From a virus: a DNA stretch of 64,000 nucleotides. This document shows positions 8,101 through 15,147 of this stretch, piece after piece. Made by a program: the position numbers and the translations under genes. The stretch is from the IMG/VR virus record IMGVR_UViG_3300038558_000079, positions 1-64,000 of that record. One strand, given 5' to 3'. The notes under the pieces were generated by a model. That model ran no database searches. It was not told the DNA's origin and worked only from the letters and a program-made list of their open reading frames with translations. Numbering within the stretch: the first letter of the stretch is position 1; every line of letters begins with the position of its first letter.

Positions 8101-8247
8101 ACCTTCTACCGTGTGAAAGTTGTTTTTCAGTAAGAGGTTTGCTGTTGCTAGGTAGGGATAATTATTGCGAGTGAATCTACTCAGAAACACTTTAGACGCT
8201 AATAGCATCGACTGTACAGAAGCTATATTATAAGGAGGTGTAGGCAT
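5140..8247 (-). CDS. Large tail protein with six-hairpin glycosidase-like domain
   Basis: 1035 residues. The N-terminal part (about 50-100) reads SEGQTLAILGCIRAYKATGD, typical of (alpha/alpha)6 six-hairpin glycosidases, and Trp/Tyr-rich helices recur at about 680-900 (PYHWQIWGYPERALQAL; WFPYCARPMEATARYL; NYHEPHVLALLLRTALY). The centre (300-640) is beta-rich. The last ~130 residues form a separate domain homologous to the free-standing protein at 1752-2150. I infer a tail-borne enzyme that cuts host polysaccharide sheath, a common role of such domains. No ribosome binding site is visible before the ATG at 8247; divergent from 8296. Catalytic residues cannot be assigned. Confidence 0.6.
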   Translation of the reverse strand: MPTPPYNIASVQSMLLASKVFLSRFTRNNYPYLATANLLLKNNFHTVEGRRGYLPAEASVSEGQTLAILGCIRAYKATGDTEWLGKAVGFSESYLTYFFPTPTPPVTSNPTTTVWIAHWAVNASNYAVPGKGSQDTARAFNFGNFDYSLSFVNGIGVIPGGLLADLYKVTSSDGELLYQNIYAPLKSGIEYTIGYSVSNYRLEGINYRNYPDGSKTPTSETPGTIVLSGAYSNFTGTAKVYFSSWIAGNIPPYGMLEPYPMWHNPNRGGNTYLGCANDSLYWGYDGFIELYPYTGNIKWVRAAYATRDTLANCAVVENPSYFYYREKGNPFILAGAQAIPINRDSNGYTASRVNSAGVFQYYLRLDIAAATPPPSNYPSFEVQNYIVTTYIQSTVSVYLEAASNKRQILEIVLSLSPNTLDTTQEYTAYWLVQGDAVPRNVTCGYTSFVKWGSGTVWHSLNADTPLYTYGDGDVSIITEQVVVDGRLAIAQVVTVNPDDVIGTGFSVTNFTNTPPSIKVATSGKWTMVLRDSEDDFWKCSVPNTNNNWTEFTPSWSDFSSVDGKDNPSSGTILGCAFESEDRGVIKLYYAGAAPQNPAQGSTSYKALVRSRIADAQILWIGNFYPIGNSNDKLKYNPGVIPFTINVLADGNGGFIKDSWGGAPYAGYQSPYHWQIWGYPERALQALQFLNDSQLAYQKQSNVGLLAPLIQVFLWKYWDTADFRTFGSEGNEWSWKGADPNTAWFPYCARPMEATARYLMLVPNSVLARKILTRYLSWIQDFLIASGNQPPTDIPPVISPQANYHEPHVLALLLRTALYANVAGLIPDITFDIMSRCFTSLQAEYVPTGVMAGSFTAFQPTFTFGGTTYREYFGFWHLEIISTLAELILYKDRLNYPLPSAFAKAGIFPSLVPDFIEDITLPPYKFDKVSFDDGSLQKIRRSDTGVKMEMTLKYTNLSPVDAKVLIDFWRLSQGSQIPFLIPSNVLRLPSSILNAIANQGSTTYWRFNENPEVTPSYLLGQRGLLGVTLKIVSVMN

Positions 8248-8295
8248 TGCGTTAAGCGATATGATATACTAGTAATAATATCATTATATTCAATT

Positions 8296-8817
8296 ATGCC
8301 CTATATATATTGGATTCAAAATGCACGCACGAAGTATGAGACTAATTTGTTTACGTCTATACTAAAATACACTCCTAAAGCTATATACATTCAAGGTGAT
8401 GACTCATACCAGATCTCTCACAATGTACGACGTTTTGTCAGAGAAGGGGAATATCCGATACTAGTAGATTCCCCATACAGGGTTTTACCTTATAACCCTG
8501 TTGATATACTTCTATCAGCGCCAGAGAGTCGACTCTTTTCTGGGATACCTACTCTAAAGATATTTCATGTAGAGTTACAAATCTTAAATGTTGACAAGCC
8601 TGCTACTAAGGAATTAATACTAATCTTAGGACATGATGCCGATGACTTAGCACTACTACTAGCCAAGTCTAATGGAAGGATTCGTACTTCTAGCACATCT
8701 AAAGGTAATGGGAGGACTATTGTCTGCACCCAATACCTAACACTAGATACCCTTATAGCTGATGCAAAGGTTAATGGGTATCATCATGTATTAATCTTAA
8801 GGGAAGCACAGATATGA
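8296..8817 (+). CDS. Hypothetical protein in tail-tip operon
   Basis: 173 residues, starts MPYIYWIQNART. Alternating alpha/beta pattern (YIQGDD, PILVDSPYR, LILILGHDADDLALLLA, HVLILREAQI) suggests a small Rossmann-like fold. No family recognised. The last four bases overlap the next gene (ATGA), a gpL-like tail gene, so it is probably co-translated and tail-related. Confidence 0.6.
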   Translation: MPYIYWIQNARTKYETNLFTSILKYTPKAIYIQGDDSYQISHNVRRFVREGEYPILVDSPYRVLPYNPVDILLSAPESRLFSGIPTLKIFHVELQILNVDKPATKELILILGHDADDLALLLAKSNGRIRTSSTSKGNGRTIVCTQYLTLDTLIADAKVNGYHHVLILREAQI

Positions 8818-9311
8818 CACTAGCTAATTTACAAACTACGGTTAGACAAGCAATAACCGTTAAAGTTATTTTAGAATCAGGTGTTGAGTTAAGGCTTCAG
8901 AATTTCTCGCCCACAGTACCGTATGTCTTTAATGGTGAGAAGTACAACTATTCACCGCTGGAGTATTCTGGTATCGCCAGAAGTTCTAATCTCGATAATT
9001 CGAGCGCTACCATCTATCTCCCTAATGTACCAATTATCGCCCATGAGGTTTGGAACAACGATGGTTTCCGAAAAGCGATCGTACTTGTGACACTATTCTT
9101 CCCTGACAATCCCGAAGCTCTACCAATTCAGGATAAGCTACTAGGAAAGGGTAGTAAGTTTGCAAATAGTAGAATTGAGGTGCAACTCCAATCTGCATTC
9201 TCAGCAGTTGGTGCATACTTCCCATCACTCCACTATCGCACCGGGACGGGTAATGGTGACATTAATATCATCGGTTTAGTCCCTGAATTACCCAGAAGTG
9301 GTTCAGTTTGA
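8814..9311 (+). CDS. Tail-tip protein, gpL/DUF1833-like
   Basis: 165 residues. N-terminal beta domain with YSGIARSSNLDNSSATIYLPN and a C-terminal SRIEVQLQSAFSAVGAYFPSLHY, patterns typical of lambda gpL-type or DUF1833/DUF2163 minor tail proteins that form part of the tail-tip hub. It sits just upstream of a gpK-like peptidase, the usual L-K order. Exact family is uncertain. Confidence 0.55.
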   Translation: MTLANLQTTVRQAITVKVILESGVELRLQNFSPTVPYVFNGEKYNYSPLEYSGIARSSNLDNSSATIYLPNVPIIAHEVWNNDGFRKAIVLVTLFFPDNPEALPIQDKLLGKGSKFANSRIEVQLQSAFSAVGAYFPSLHYRTGTGNGDINIIGLVPELPRSGSV

Positions 9312-9358
9312 ATTCTCAGCACACGAACCGCTTGTAACTTATACCGAGTAAGACTTTC

Positions 9359-9413
9359 AGCTTCCGACATGTTGTATCCTATTATAGATAATGGAACCAA
9401 CATGTCGGAAGCT
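9359..9413. repeat. Palindrome repeat
   Basis: Arms 9359-9373 and 9399-9413, 40 bp apart, between the gpL-like and gpK-like genes. Spacer contains CTATTATAGATA as in the 938 and 16608 copies. The longer leader is absent here, so the palindrome can occur alone. Confidence 0.9.
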
Positions 9414-9461
9414 AGAAAACAATCACTGTAACACTTGTAGCCATTCAATCTAACAAAACTC

Positions 9462-9998
9462 ATGAGTGACATATACAGCCTCATCGATGAAATGAAAATC
9501 AATCTGAGTTATAACAAAGCTACTAATCTCTGGAGTGCTACAGTAGGTGATTATACCGTAAAAGGTGCTACTGTCGAAAGTGCGGTGGAAAAATTCTTAC
9601 TACCTTCACACTGGTTACCAAAGGGTGAATTCTCCTATCCTGAGCATGATTGTTACTGGCTTGTTAGGAAAATCCGCGATCATTATGGATTGGATACCCC
9701 GAATTTCAAGTGGGTGTATGAGGCGTACCCAACAATAGCCTCACAACCTCTTGATTTAGCAGAACGATGCTTAAGTGGTGTTGCAACATTGAGAGTAGGG
9801 ACACCTCACCACTTAGATATAGCTCTTCTCTCACAAAACATCAACGCAGACTTAGGTACAGTTTTGGTTGTAGGTAATCACATCTGGATTGCATATATGT
9901 CGCATAAAGGTGCTGTTGCAGAACCTCTAGAGCGACGTGTAGGACGGATAGTAAAAAGCTATTGGGAGATACCGAATTATTCTCTGCATGTCGAGTAG
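9462..9998 (+). CDS. Tail assembly peptidase, gpK-like NlpC/P60 family
   Basis: 178 residues. The motif HDCYWLVRKIRDHYGL places the catalytic Cys at C64, and GNHIWIAYM (H140) gives the His expected in NlpC/P60 cysteine peptidases. The C-terminal AVAEPLERRVGRIVKSYWEI resembles the end of lambda gpK-type proteins. Such proteins act at the tail tip, and may cut peptidoglycan cross-links on entry. Follows the gpL-like gene, separated by a palindrome repeat. Confidence 0.65.
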   Translation: MSDIYSLIDEMKINLSYNKATNLWSATVGDYTVKGATVESAVEKFLLPSHWLPKGEFSYPEHDCYWLVRKIRDHYGLDTPNFKWVYEAYPTIASQPLDLAERCLSGVATLRVGTPHHLDIALLSQNINADLGTVLVVGNHIWIAYMSHKGAVAEPLERRVGRIVKSYWEIPNYSLHVE

Positions 9999-10028
9999 AA
10001 TTAAGGTGTCTAACTTCGATTATTGAAC

Positions 10029-10532
10029 ATGGAAAACCCTGTGACTACCGACGGCCTTAGCACAAACATAAAGCTAATCTATGACTATACTGAACAAGCA
10101 ATTAAAGTGGTAGATGCAAGCATTGACAGGTTAAATCTAAAGTTAGGACTAGTTTTTAGCTTAGATATAATCCTGATTTACTTTTTTATCAGCATTGCAG
10201 ATATCACCCCATTTCTACACTGTACATTGTGCTTAATATTAAGGATAATAAGTTACCACTTCTTAATATTCTCATTGTGCTTTTGCCTGTCTGGATTTAA
10301 GCCTAAGAAAAGCGGTTCCCTCATCCTACCTGAAGAATTGATAGAGAAATGCCTCACTATATCAGACTATCAGTACAGGGTTTTGATCGTAGAGAGTTGG
10401 AATCGTTCAATCAAGGATTTGGCAGAGAGTAGAGACTTAACATCAGTACAGTTAGATAGTGCCATCGCCAACTTAGCACTGGCTGCTATCTTTGCAGCCA
10501 TAAGTGCAATGGCATCTGTATTATTAGGGTAG
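10029..10532 (+). CDS. Three-span membrane protein, unknown function
   Basis: 167 residues from ATG 10029 (a TTG at 10023 is in frame). Layout: an N-terminal amphipathic helix, two hydrophobic spans (about 45-62 and 68-92), a soluble segment rich in charge (VESWNRSIKDLAESRDL), and a C-terminal hydrophobic span (LALAAIFAAISAMASVLL). This helix-TM-TM-soluble-TM arrangement is reminiscent of membrane effectors of cyclic-nucleotide defence (Pycsar type) and of some holins, but I see no diagnostic motif. Confidence 0.5.
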   Translation: MENPVTTDGLSTNIKLIYDYTEQAIKVVDASIDRLNLKLGLVFSLDIILIYFFISIADITPFLHCTLCLILRIISYHFLIFSLCFCLSGFKPKKSGSLILPEELIEKCLTISDYQYRVLIVESWNRSIKDLAESRDLTSVQLDSAIANLALAAIFAAISAMASVLLG

Positions 10533-10557
10533 GGTATCCATTCTAGAATAGTAGGTC

Positions 10558-10728
10558 ATGAACACACCAAAAAAAGAGATAAGTATTTACGATATCGCCT
10601 ATTTCAATTGGCTGAGAAAAATAGTTGTGGAGACTCACCAATTGGAAGTAGAGAAAGTTGCAGCAGAATACAATAGGAAACTTGCTGAAACTAAAGTAGA
10701 GGGAACCATTGACCTCTCCCCGGTCTAA
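10558..10728 (+). CDS. Small protein truncated by an insertion-sequence end
   Basis: 56 residues, starting MNTPKKEISIYDIAYFNWL. Helical, charged (QLEVEKVAAEYNRKLAETKVEG). Its last codons (TIDLSPV, stop) come from the detached insertion-sequence end at 10709, so the original C-terminus is probably lost. Confidence 0.4.
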   Translation: MNTPKKEISIYDIAYFNWLRKIVVETHQLEVEKVAAEYNRKLAETKVEGTIDLSPV

Positions 10729-10760
10729 AGACACGGGGCTTTCAGCGACTCATCTTGTAA
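10709..10760 (-). mobile_element. Detached right end of an IS200/IS605-type element
   Basis: Same 52 bp as 4035-4086, including the GTCTTTAGAC hairpin and the GAGGTCAA end (read on minus). Gene-free remnant; it interrupts the small gene at 10558. The next ~110 bp show nothing I can assign. Confidence 0.7.
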
Positions 10761-10870
10761 GAATTAAGCCCTGGATAATACTAGCTGTTATCCTTTGGTG
10801 TATGGTGCAACACTTTAGATGCAGAGTGAATAGCAAGAAAGTTATTTGACAGTGTGGGGTTTTTATGCCC

Positions 10871-11202
10871 GGTAAATATTAGTAAAGTTGAGAAATGGCA
10901 GTGACACAGCGTAACGTACATCGACCCATACAGTAGTCAAATGAACAACTTTGCATTAAATCCGATAAAAATCCCCGAATCCCTCTCTCTATACACCTTC
11001 TGGCTTCCGACATGTTCTATCCTATATAGTAATTGAAAACAACATGTCGGAAGCCAGGAGTTAATGCAGGCAAAGGATGTAGCGTTTTCGAGAACCAAGT
11101 TTTAACAACCTCAAAAACACCGCTAAAATACCCTTTTACACCCCTTGACATCTTAGAGGAATTGAATTAGTATGGATACAGTAAAACAAAAGAAAGCAAA
11201 GT
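10871..11202 (+). repeat. Leader-promoter module, copy 3 (palindrome 11002-11055)
   Basis: Nearly identical to the copy at 4783 for the first 200 bp. Arms are GGCTTCCGACATGTT (11002-11016) and AACATGTCGGAAGCC (11041-11055): the outer pair changed from A-T to G-C on both sides. Promoter TTGACA (11145-11150), N17, TAGTAT (11168-11173). The transcript start region is cut by a mobile element at about 11203, so no gene follows. Confidence 0.85.
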
Positions 11203-11555
11203 CAACAACCCCGGTCTAAAGACACGGGGCTTCCAGCCTAAAAAACTGAAGCCCGGAAGTTGACCAGCCTCAGTCGCAAGACTACGTTATCGGTAAGCGT
11301 TAAAGTTCATACCAGGAAATGCGAAGCTAGTTTCCTGCTCTAGAACCGAAAAGTTAAACAGGCGTAACGGGTTAAGTCAGTGCTTTTTGGATAGTACCGA
11401 CCGATAACATTGGCGAAGCTAACTTTACTCCGAAAGGAGATTGAGGCAACCATACCTCACCGGAGGGGCAACCATACCCCTCCACCCTGAAAGGGGCAGG
11501 CGGTTAAAACCGCTTCCACATGTTCCTCTCCGGTCTAAAGACGCGGAGTTTCCCA
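11203..11555 (-). mobile_element. Gene-less IS200/IS605-derived element with structured RNA
   Basis: Bounded by two versions of the terminal hairpin: CCCCGGTCTAAAGACACGGGG (11209-11229) and CTCCGGTCTAAAGACGCGGAG (11528-11548). Read on the minus strand the left part (AGCGGTTTTAACCGC) matches the end beside tnpA at about 17490-17535. The interior has no credible gene but several short inverted repeats, for example TTATCGGT / ACCGATAA, as in an omega-RNA scaffold. I interpret it as a MITE-like derivative. It truncates the module at 10871. Confidence 0.6.
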
Positions 11556-11570
11556 CAACGAAGGAATTTT

Positions 11571-11813
11571 ATGACACCTTACCAACATTGTATCGAAACA
11601 GTACAGTTACTCCCTACAGTCTTTGTAGTCGCTTATGTGAATTGGTTAGGGGACTGGGTGATGGACACTCAGGAATTCAGAACAGAGAAGTCTGCACTGG
11701 CGCATAGTAGGGTTTTAGCCAAGACTAAGGCTGAGAACGGACGGGTTAGTGTCAGGAAAGTTATTAGTTCCAAGTTTAAAAGAGCTAAATTGCAACAGAA
11801 CACAAAACGTTGA
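11571..11813 (+). CDS. Hypothetical protein
   Basis: 80 residues from ATG 11571, chosen because AAGGA lies five bases upstream; the longer frame from 11520 would begin inside the mobile element. Hydrophobic start (LLPTVFVVAYVNWLGDWV), then a basic tail (RVSVRKVISSKFKRAKLQQNTKR). No recognised family; could itself be a truncated gene. Confidence 0.4.
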   Translation: MTPYQHCIETVQLLPTVFVVAYVNWLGDWVMDTQEFRTEKSALAHSRVLAKTKAENGRVSVRKVISSKFKRAKLQQNTKR

Positions 11814-11838
11814 CATTCTCCGGTTTTTGTGTTAGACT
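11810..11838 (+). promoter_or_regulatory. Promoter into a gene-free stretch
   Basis: TTGACA (11810-11815), N17, TAGACT (11833-11838). No good gene follows before 12206, so it may drive a short RNA. Confidence 0.55.
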
Positions 11839-11912
11839 TACTTATGACATAAGTTCTCGACACTAGCATAAAGGTTAGTGAGTCCCCTGAGAAGAGAACC
11901 CTAATTTCTTTT

Positions 11913-11947
11913 AAGTTACCCAAGTCACAGACAGGCTTGGGTAACTT
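11913..11947. other. Strong inverted repeat in gene-free stretch
   Basis: Perfect 12-bp arms AAGTTACCCAAG (11913-11924) and CTTGGGTAACTT (11936-11947), 11-base loop. No T-run follows on either strand, so it is not a standard terminator. It lies in the transcript expected from the 11810 promoter and could be the core of a small RNA. The rest of 11839-12205 shows nothing else I can support. Confidence 0.5.
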
Positions 11948-12205
11948 AACCGTATGCCATTGCACGCTTTGAGCGTTTTCAGGGAATGGTTATTCATCTA
12001 GTGGTACTTTTCGACGTTTTTCAACGATGCGTCACCACGATCGCGACCGTTTTGTTGCCTACCTTCCCGTAGCTCACCCCTTTGTTGTAATTGCGCAGAA
12101 CTGTGGGGCGATCGTCGGACATGTGTCACCCGCTGGGGCGACAGCTACTGTAGTAAGCATCCGGTCTTCCTTTGATAGAGTCCACGAAAGTGAAGCCGAA
12201 GTACT

Positions 12206-12249
12206 TTACAAGATGAGTCGCTGAAAGCCCCGTGTCTTTAGACCGGGGA
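12206..12249 (+). mobile_element. Insertion-sequence end fragment
   Basis: Same TTACAAGATGAGTCGCTGAA plus hairpin as the fragments at 4035 and 10709, here in plus orientation. After the hairpin it reads GATGAAAGCGC, similar to GATGAAGGCGC beside tnpA at 17500, so it may be the left boundary of the next element. Confidence 0.6.
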
Positions 12250-12268
12250 TGAAAGCGCTTTGCAGGAT

Positions 12269-12457
12269 TTATCCTACCTTCCAGATCTCGATCAATTCAG
12301 GTAACGCCGATCTTAGCCGCTCTTGCCAATCAGGGACAGATTTTAATTCTTTGGCTAATTCTACATCCATCCTTAAGCAGACTGGACTACTGACCAATGG
12401 TTTTTCTCGGTTAGTCGTAAAACCTTGTTTATGTTTTTTCTGAAATGGCATTGACAT
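12269..12457 (-). CDS. Small protein encoded divergently from tnpB
   Basis: 62 residues: basic start MSMPFQKKHKQGFTTNRE, then PVCLRMDVELAKELKSVPDWQERLRSALPELIEIW. The second half looks like a ribbon-helix-helix-type or helical dimer domain. Proteins of this look accompany tnpB in cyanobacteria in place of tnpA, from memory. It shares a divergent promoter region with tnpB, so it may regulate it. Confidence 0.5.
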   Translation of the reverse strand: MSMPFQKKHKQGFTTNREKPLVSSPVCLRMDVELAKELKSVPDWQERLRSALPELIEIWKVG

Positions 12458-12510
12458 CTTCTAACTACATGCGTATACTTATATTATAAGTCCGAAGCAG
12501 GAGGTGTCAA
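12451..12510. promoter_or_regulatory. Overlapping divergent promoters of tnpB and the small gene
   Basis: Plus: TTGACA (12451-12456), N17, TATACT (12474-12479). Minus: TTGACA (12510-12505), N16, TATAAT (12488-12483). The plus -35 overlaps the start codon of the minus gene, so the two transcripts should interfere with each other. Confidence 0.7.
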
Positions 12511-12514
12511 TAAG

Positions 12515-13813
12515 TTGTACGGATGCCAACAGAATTTAATTAGTCCCACTCCAGAATTAAAGGCAATCCTTGAGTTTATCTGTTCAGAATCACATAAGCT
12601 GACTAACTGCGGTATCTACTATGCCCGTCAGTTATATTTCAAGACTCGTAAGTTAATTGGTAAGTACGACTTAGAAAAAGAGTACAAAGCCAACAAGCAC
12701 TATCAGGTCTTGCATTCTCAAGCCGCACAGCAAGTATTGAGAACAGTTGCTGAGTCTTTTCAATCTTTTAAGGAGTTAGATAAGAAGTACAGCAAGGGCG
12801 ACTTACATTTTAAACCCAAGCTGCCCAAATACCGTCAAGGCGCTGGTTATGCTCTAGTGACTTATCCTAAACAAGCTTTAAGACTTGTAGGTAACAATAT
12901 CAAAGTTCCGCTGGGCACGACAGTAAAAAGATGGTTTAAACTTGAATATTTCTTGTTGCCAATGCCATCCAATTTGGAGTTTGAGGACATCAAGGAATTG
13001 CGGATACTCCCACGTAATCAATGCTTCTATTCTGAGTTGGTCTACAAACAGAAACCAGCACCATCAAACACTTTCAATCAAAATAATGCGTTAGCAATTG
13101 ACCCCGGTATCAACAACTGGTTAAGCTGTGTATCCAATGTGGGGACTAGCTTCATTGTTGATGGACGTAAAGTTAAAAGTCTTAATCAGTGGTACAATAA
13201 GCGCGTTTCCACTCTCAAGGAAGGTAAACCACAAGGCTATTGGGATGAGCAGTTAGCCCAGATAACTGAAAAACGCAATCGCCAGATGCGTGACGCTGTT
13301 AATAAGGCGGCTAGATTGGTTGTTGACCACTGTATTAAATACCATATTGGCACGGTTATCTTTGGGTGGAACCAAGGACAACGGCAAGAGGCTAAATTAG
13401 GTAAAACAACTCAGGCTTTTGTTCAAATACCAACAGCCAAATTAAAAAAACGAATTGAACAACTGTGTGAGTATCACGGAATTAAGTTTGTTGAAGCAGA
13501 AGAATCTTATACTAGCAAAGCTAGTTTTCTAGATGGTGATTTTCTACCAACCTACGGCGAAAAACCCGAAACGTGGAAGCCAACAGGAAAACGAGTTAAA
13601 CGTGGAATGTACTGCACTGGCAAAGGTGTTCTAATCAACGCTGATTTGAACGGAGCCGCCAATATAATGCGGAAAGTAGAGACACAACTGGGCTTAAGTC
13701 TAGTCAAGGTCTGTAGGGCATTATTGACCGTGCCTACCAGATTTAAAATCTGGGAAACCAAAACCAAAAAGCGGAACCGGACGGCTTTAGCCTCCGGTGT
13801 AGCAACAGTTTAG
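12515..13813 (+). CDS. tnpB: TnpB, RNA-guided nuclease of IS200/IS605 type
   Basis: 432 residues, TTG start eight to ten bases after GGAGGT. RuvC-like residues are in place: D196 (LAIDPGIN), E329/E330 (VEAEESYTSKAS) and D377 (NADLNGAANI). The zinc ribbon that TnpB proteins usually have between the last two motifs is missing: no CxxC pair, the segment reads GEKPETWKPTGKRVKRGMY. TnpB cuts target DNA guided by an RNA made from its own 3' end and the element's right end, which here follows directly (hairpin to 13846). 40-50 percent alike to the copy at 18023 by eye. Confidence 0.9.
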   Translation: MYGCQQNLISPTPELKAILEFICSESHKLTNCGIYYARQLYFKTRKLIGKYDLEKEYKANKHYQVLHSQAAQQVLRTVAESFQSFKELDKKYSKGDLHFKPKLPKYRQGAGYALVTYPKQALRLVGNNIKVPLGTTVKRWFKLEYFLLPMPSNLEFEDIKELRILPRNQCFYSELVYKQKPAPSNTFNQNNALAIDPGINNWLSCVSNVGTSFIVDGRKVKSLNQWYNKRVSTLKEGKPQGYWDEQLAQITEKRNRQMRDAVNKAARLVVDHCIKYHIGTVIFGWNQGQRQEAKLGKTTQAFVQIPTAKLKKRIEQLCEYHGIKFVEAEESYTSKASFLDGDFLPTYGEKPETWKPTGKRVKRGMYCTGKGVLINADLNGAANIMRKVETQLGLSLVKVCRALLTVPTRFKIWETKTKKRNRTALASGVATV

Positions 13814-13846
13814 AATCCCCGTGTCTTTAGACCGGGGAGAGGTCAA
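13811..13846 (+). ncRNA. Right end / 3' end of predicted omega RNA
   Basis: GAATCCCCGTGTCTTTAGAC hairpin with CCGGGG closing the stem, then AGAGGTCAA at the element end. In ISDra2 the guide RNA scaffold ends in an equivalent hairpin and the bases beyond the element act as guide. The 5' end of the RNA would lie inside tnpB and cannot be set from sequence alone. Confidence 0.55.
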
Positions 13847-13945
13847 AGTGATTTGAAGTTCTAGCAGTAGCAGTCTCATCTGACACTACCCCAATGGTAT
13901 GCGGTGTAAGGGTTTTAGGAATCTAAAGATTATTTTATAAAAGTA

Positions 13946-13974
13946 TTGACATTACCTGAGTAACGAGCTATAGT
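13946..13974 (+). promoter_or_regulatory. Promoter of the 14004 gene
   Basis: TTGACA (13946-13951), N17, TATAGT (13969-13974), extended as TTGACATTACCTGAGTAACG. It is copied almost exactly at 14214. Confidence 0.8.
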
Positions 13975-14003
13975 AGATATAACGAGAAAAACAGGAGACA
14001 GCA

Positions 14004-14231
14004 ATGATTAAGTTTAGCGACTTGATTGGGAAAACCGTAAAGATTGTAGATGTTAAAAAATCTGATGAAGATGAAGACTCAGCATCTTCACAAGAACTCG
14101 TACTGGAGGTAGATGGTGTCCGGTATACCTTGGAAGCTATTGGCTACAATTACGGGGACGATCCTCAGCAGGACGTTTTTCTCTGTGACAACACAGAGAT
14201 TCGTATAAAAGTATTGACATTGCCTGAGTAA
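14004..14231 (+). CDS. Small acidic protein, duplicated gene copy 1
   Basis: 75 residues, starting MIKFSDLIGKTVKIVDV after AGGAGA. Short beta-barrel look with an acidic insert (KKSDEDEDSASS) and VDGVRYTLEAIGY. The final ~9 residues (IKVLTLPE) are encoded by the promoter of the next copy, so the original 3' end was replaced when the gene was duplicated. Family not recognised. Confidence 0.65.
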   Translation: MIKFSDLIGKTVKIVDVKKSDEDEDSASSQELVLEVDGVRYTLEAIGYNYGDDPQQDVFLCDNTEIRIKVLTLPE

Positions 14232-14242
14232 CGAGCTATAGT
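14214..14242 (+). promoter_or_regulatory. Promoter of the 14271 gene, inside the upstream gene
   Basis: TTGACA (14214-14219), N17, TATAGT (14237-14242). Overlaps the last codons of the 14004 gene. Confidence 0.8.
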
Positions 14243-14270
14243 AGATATAACCAAAAAAAGGAGACAAGCA

Positions 14271-14459
14271 ATGATTAAGTTTAGCGATTTAGTTGGGAAG
14301 ACTGTGAAGATTGTAGGGGTTAAGGGTTCAGAGTATGATGAAGACGATGAGTATTCAAAAGGAATAGTAATAGAAGTAGAAGGTGTCCGGTACACCTTAG
14401 AAGCTATTGTTTTCGGGTACGGCGATGATGCAGAGATTTGGCTCTGCGAAAAACACTGA
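14271..14459 (+). CDS. Small acidic protein, duplicated gene copy 2
   Basis: 62 residues. MIKFSDLVGKTVKIVGV, acidic loop EYDEDDEYSK, then VEGVRYTLEAIVFGYGDDAEIWLCEKH. About 60 percent identical to copy 1, and includes the likely native C-terminus. AAGGAGA ribosome binding site. Followed by a strong bidirectional terminator. Confidence 0.7.
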   Translation: MIKFSDLVGKTVKIVGVKGSEYDEDDEYSKGIVIEVEGVRYTLEAIVFGYGDDAEIWLCEKH

Positions 14460-14477
14460 ATCTCCTGACACTAATTA

Positions 14478-14516
14478 AAACAACGATACCTATTGTTAAG
14501 ACAGGTATCGTTGTTT
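14478..14516. terminator. Bidirectional terminator
   Basis: Perfect 14-bp stem AAACAACGATACCT (14478-14491) / AGGTATCGTTGTTT (14503-14516), 11-base loop, flanked by A-rich and T-rich runs. It separates convergent genes. Confidence 0.8.
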
Positions 14517-14532
14517 AAGTTAGTAGGATATT

Positions 14533-15147
14533 TTAATGTTGAGTCCGGATAACAGCAACAGCATCATCATGATTCAGTCCCGCGATGCGCAACATATTGT
14601 ATCCAGATTCCGCACGATTCAAAATCTGTAACAGATTGTAGTCCCAGGTATCAACACCTGTCAGTGGTAGTTTACAAGCCTTCTTGAAGTGATTAACCTC
14701 CCATCCCCAATTAACGGCCTTGTTATCGCCCCCAGCATCGTGCTTGAGCCATTTTGTTAAGTATGGGTGGAAGTGTTGACGGTGTTGCATCCGTTGTGCG
14801 AGGTATTGTTGGCGTTCTTCTTTTTCAAACTTGATACCAAAGGCATCGCAGAATAGTTGATGCAGTGATAACCCGATTAATGAGCGAGAAAATTCTTGTG
14901 CCCGTTCATTCCCCTTCAACGCCAACTCAAATACCAGTTTTTCAAAATCCTTGAGCGCGATCGCATTTACTGCTTTCGGGTGTAATGATGTCTTGAGTTT
15001 GGCGAATTGGGAACCCTTACCTAGCAAAGCTTTGATGTCTCTTGATGCTTGGTTTTTGTCGATTTGAAACTGTGTAGCAACCTGGGGTACCGTCCTCTAT
15101 CCAGTCTGCGATCGCAGCCGATACAGCTAATAGGTTACTAGAATATT
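14533..15147 (-). pseudogene. Phage regulator-like protein, broken near its N-terminus
   Basis: The main frame (14533-15027, ATG) is a helical protein (IALKDFEKLVFELALKGNERAQEFSRSL). The same frame extends upstream without ATG as VPQVATQFQIDKNQASRDIKALLGKG to about 15091, where it meets, in another frame, LLAVSAAIADWIEDG (15089-15147). Read together, these would form one continuous N-terminus, so a small indel near 15088-15092 broke the gene. A shortened protein from ATG 15027 may still be made. The type resembles phage antirepressor-like proteins of cyanobacteria, without firm motif support. Confidence 0.5.

Larger units (their letters stand above)
12225..13846 (+). mobile_element. IS200/IS605-group element with tnpB but no tnpA
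   Basis: Contains tnpB (12515-13813) and a divergent small gene (12269-12457). The right end is the hairpin GAATCCCCGTGTC...GGGGAGAGGTCAA ending at 13846, the same plan as the right end/omega RNA of ISDra2-type elements. The left limit near 12225-12249 is less sure. Without a Y1 transposase it would need TnpA in trans, for example from 17540. Confidence 0.65.

Noticed and set aside
11913-11947. Hairpin as terminator of the 11571 gene
   Set aside because: It is downstream of a new promoter and has no T-run.
12027-12224. Plus-strand frame of 65 codons
   Set aside because: Ends inside the insertion-sequence hairpin fragment, has no ribosome binding site or recognisable sequence.
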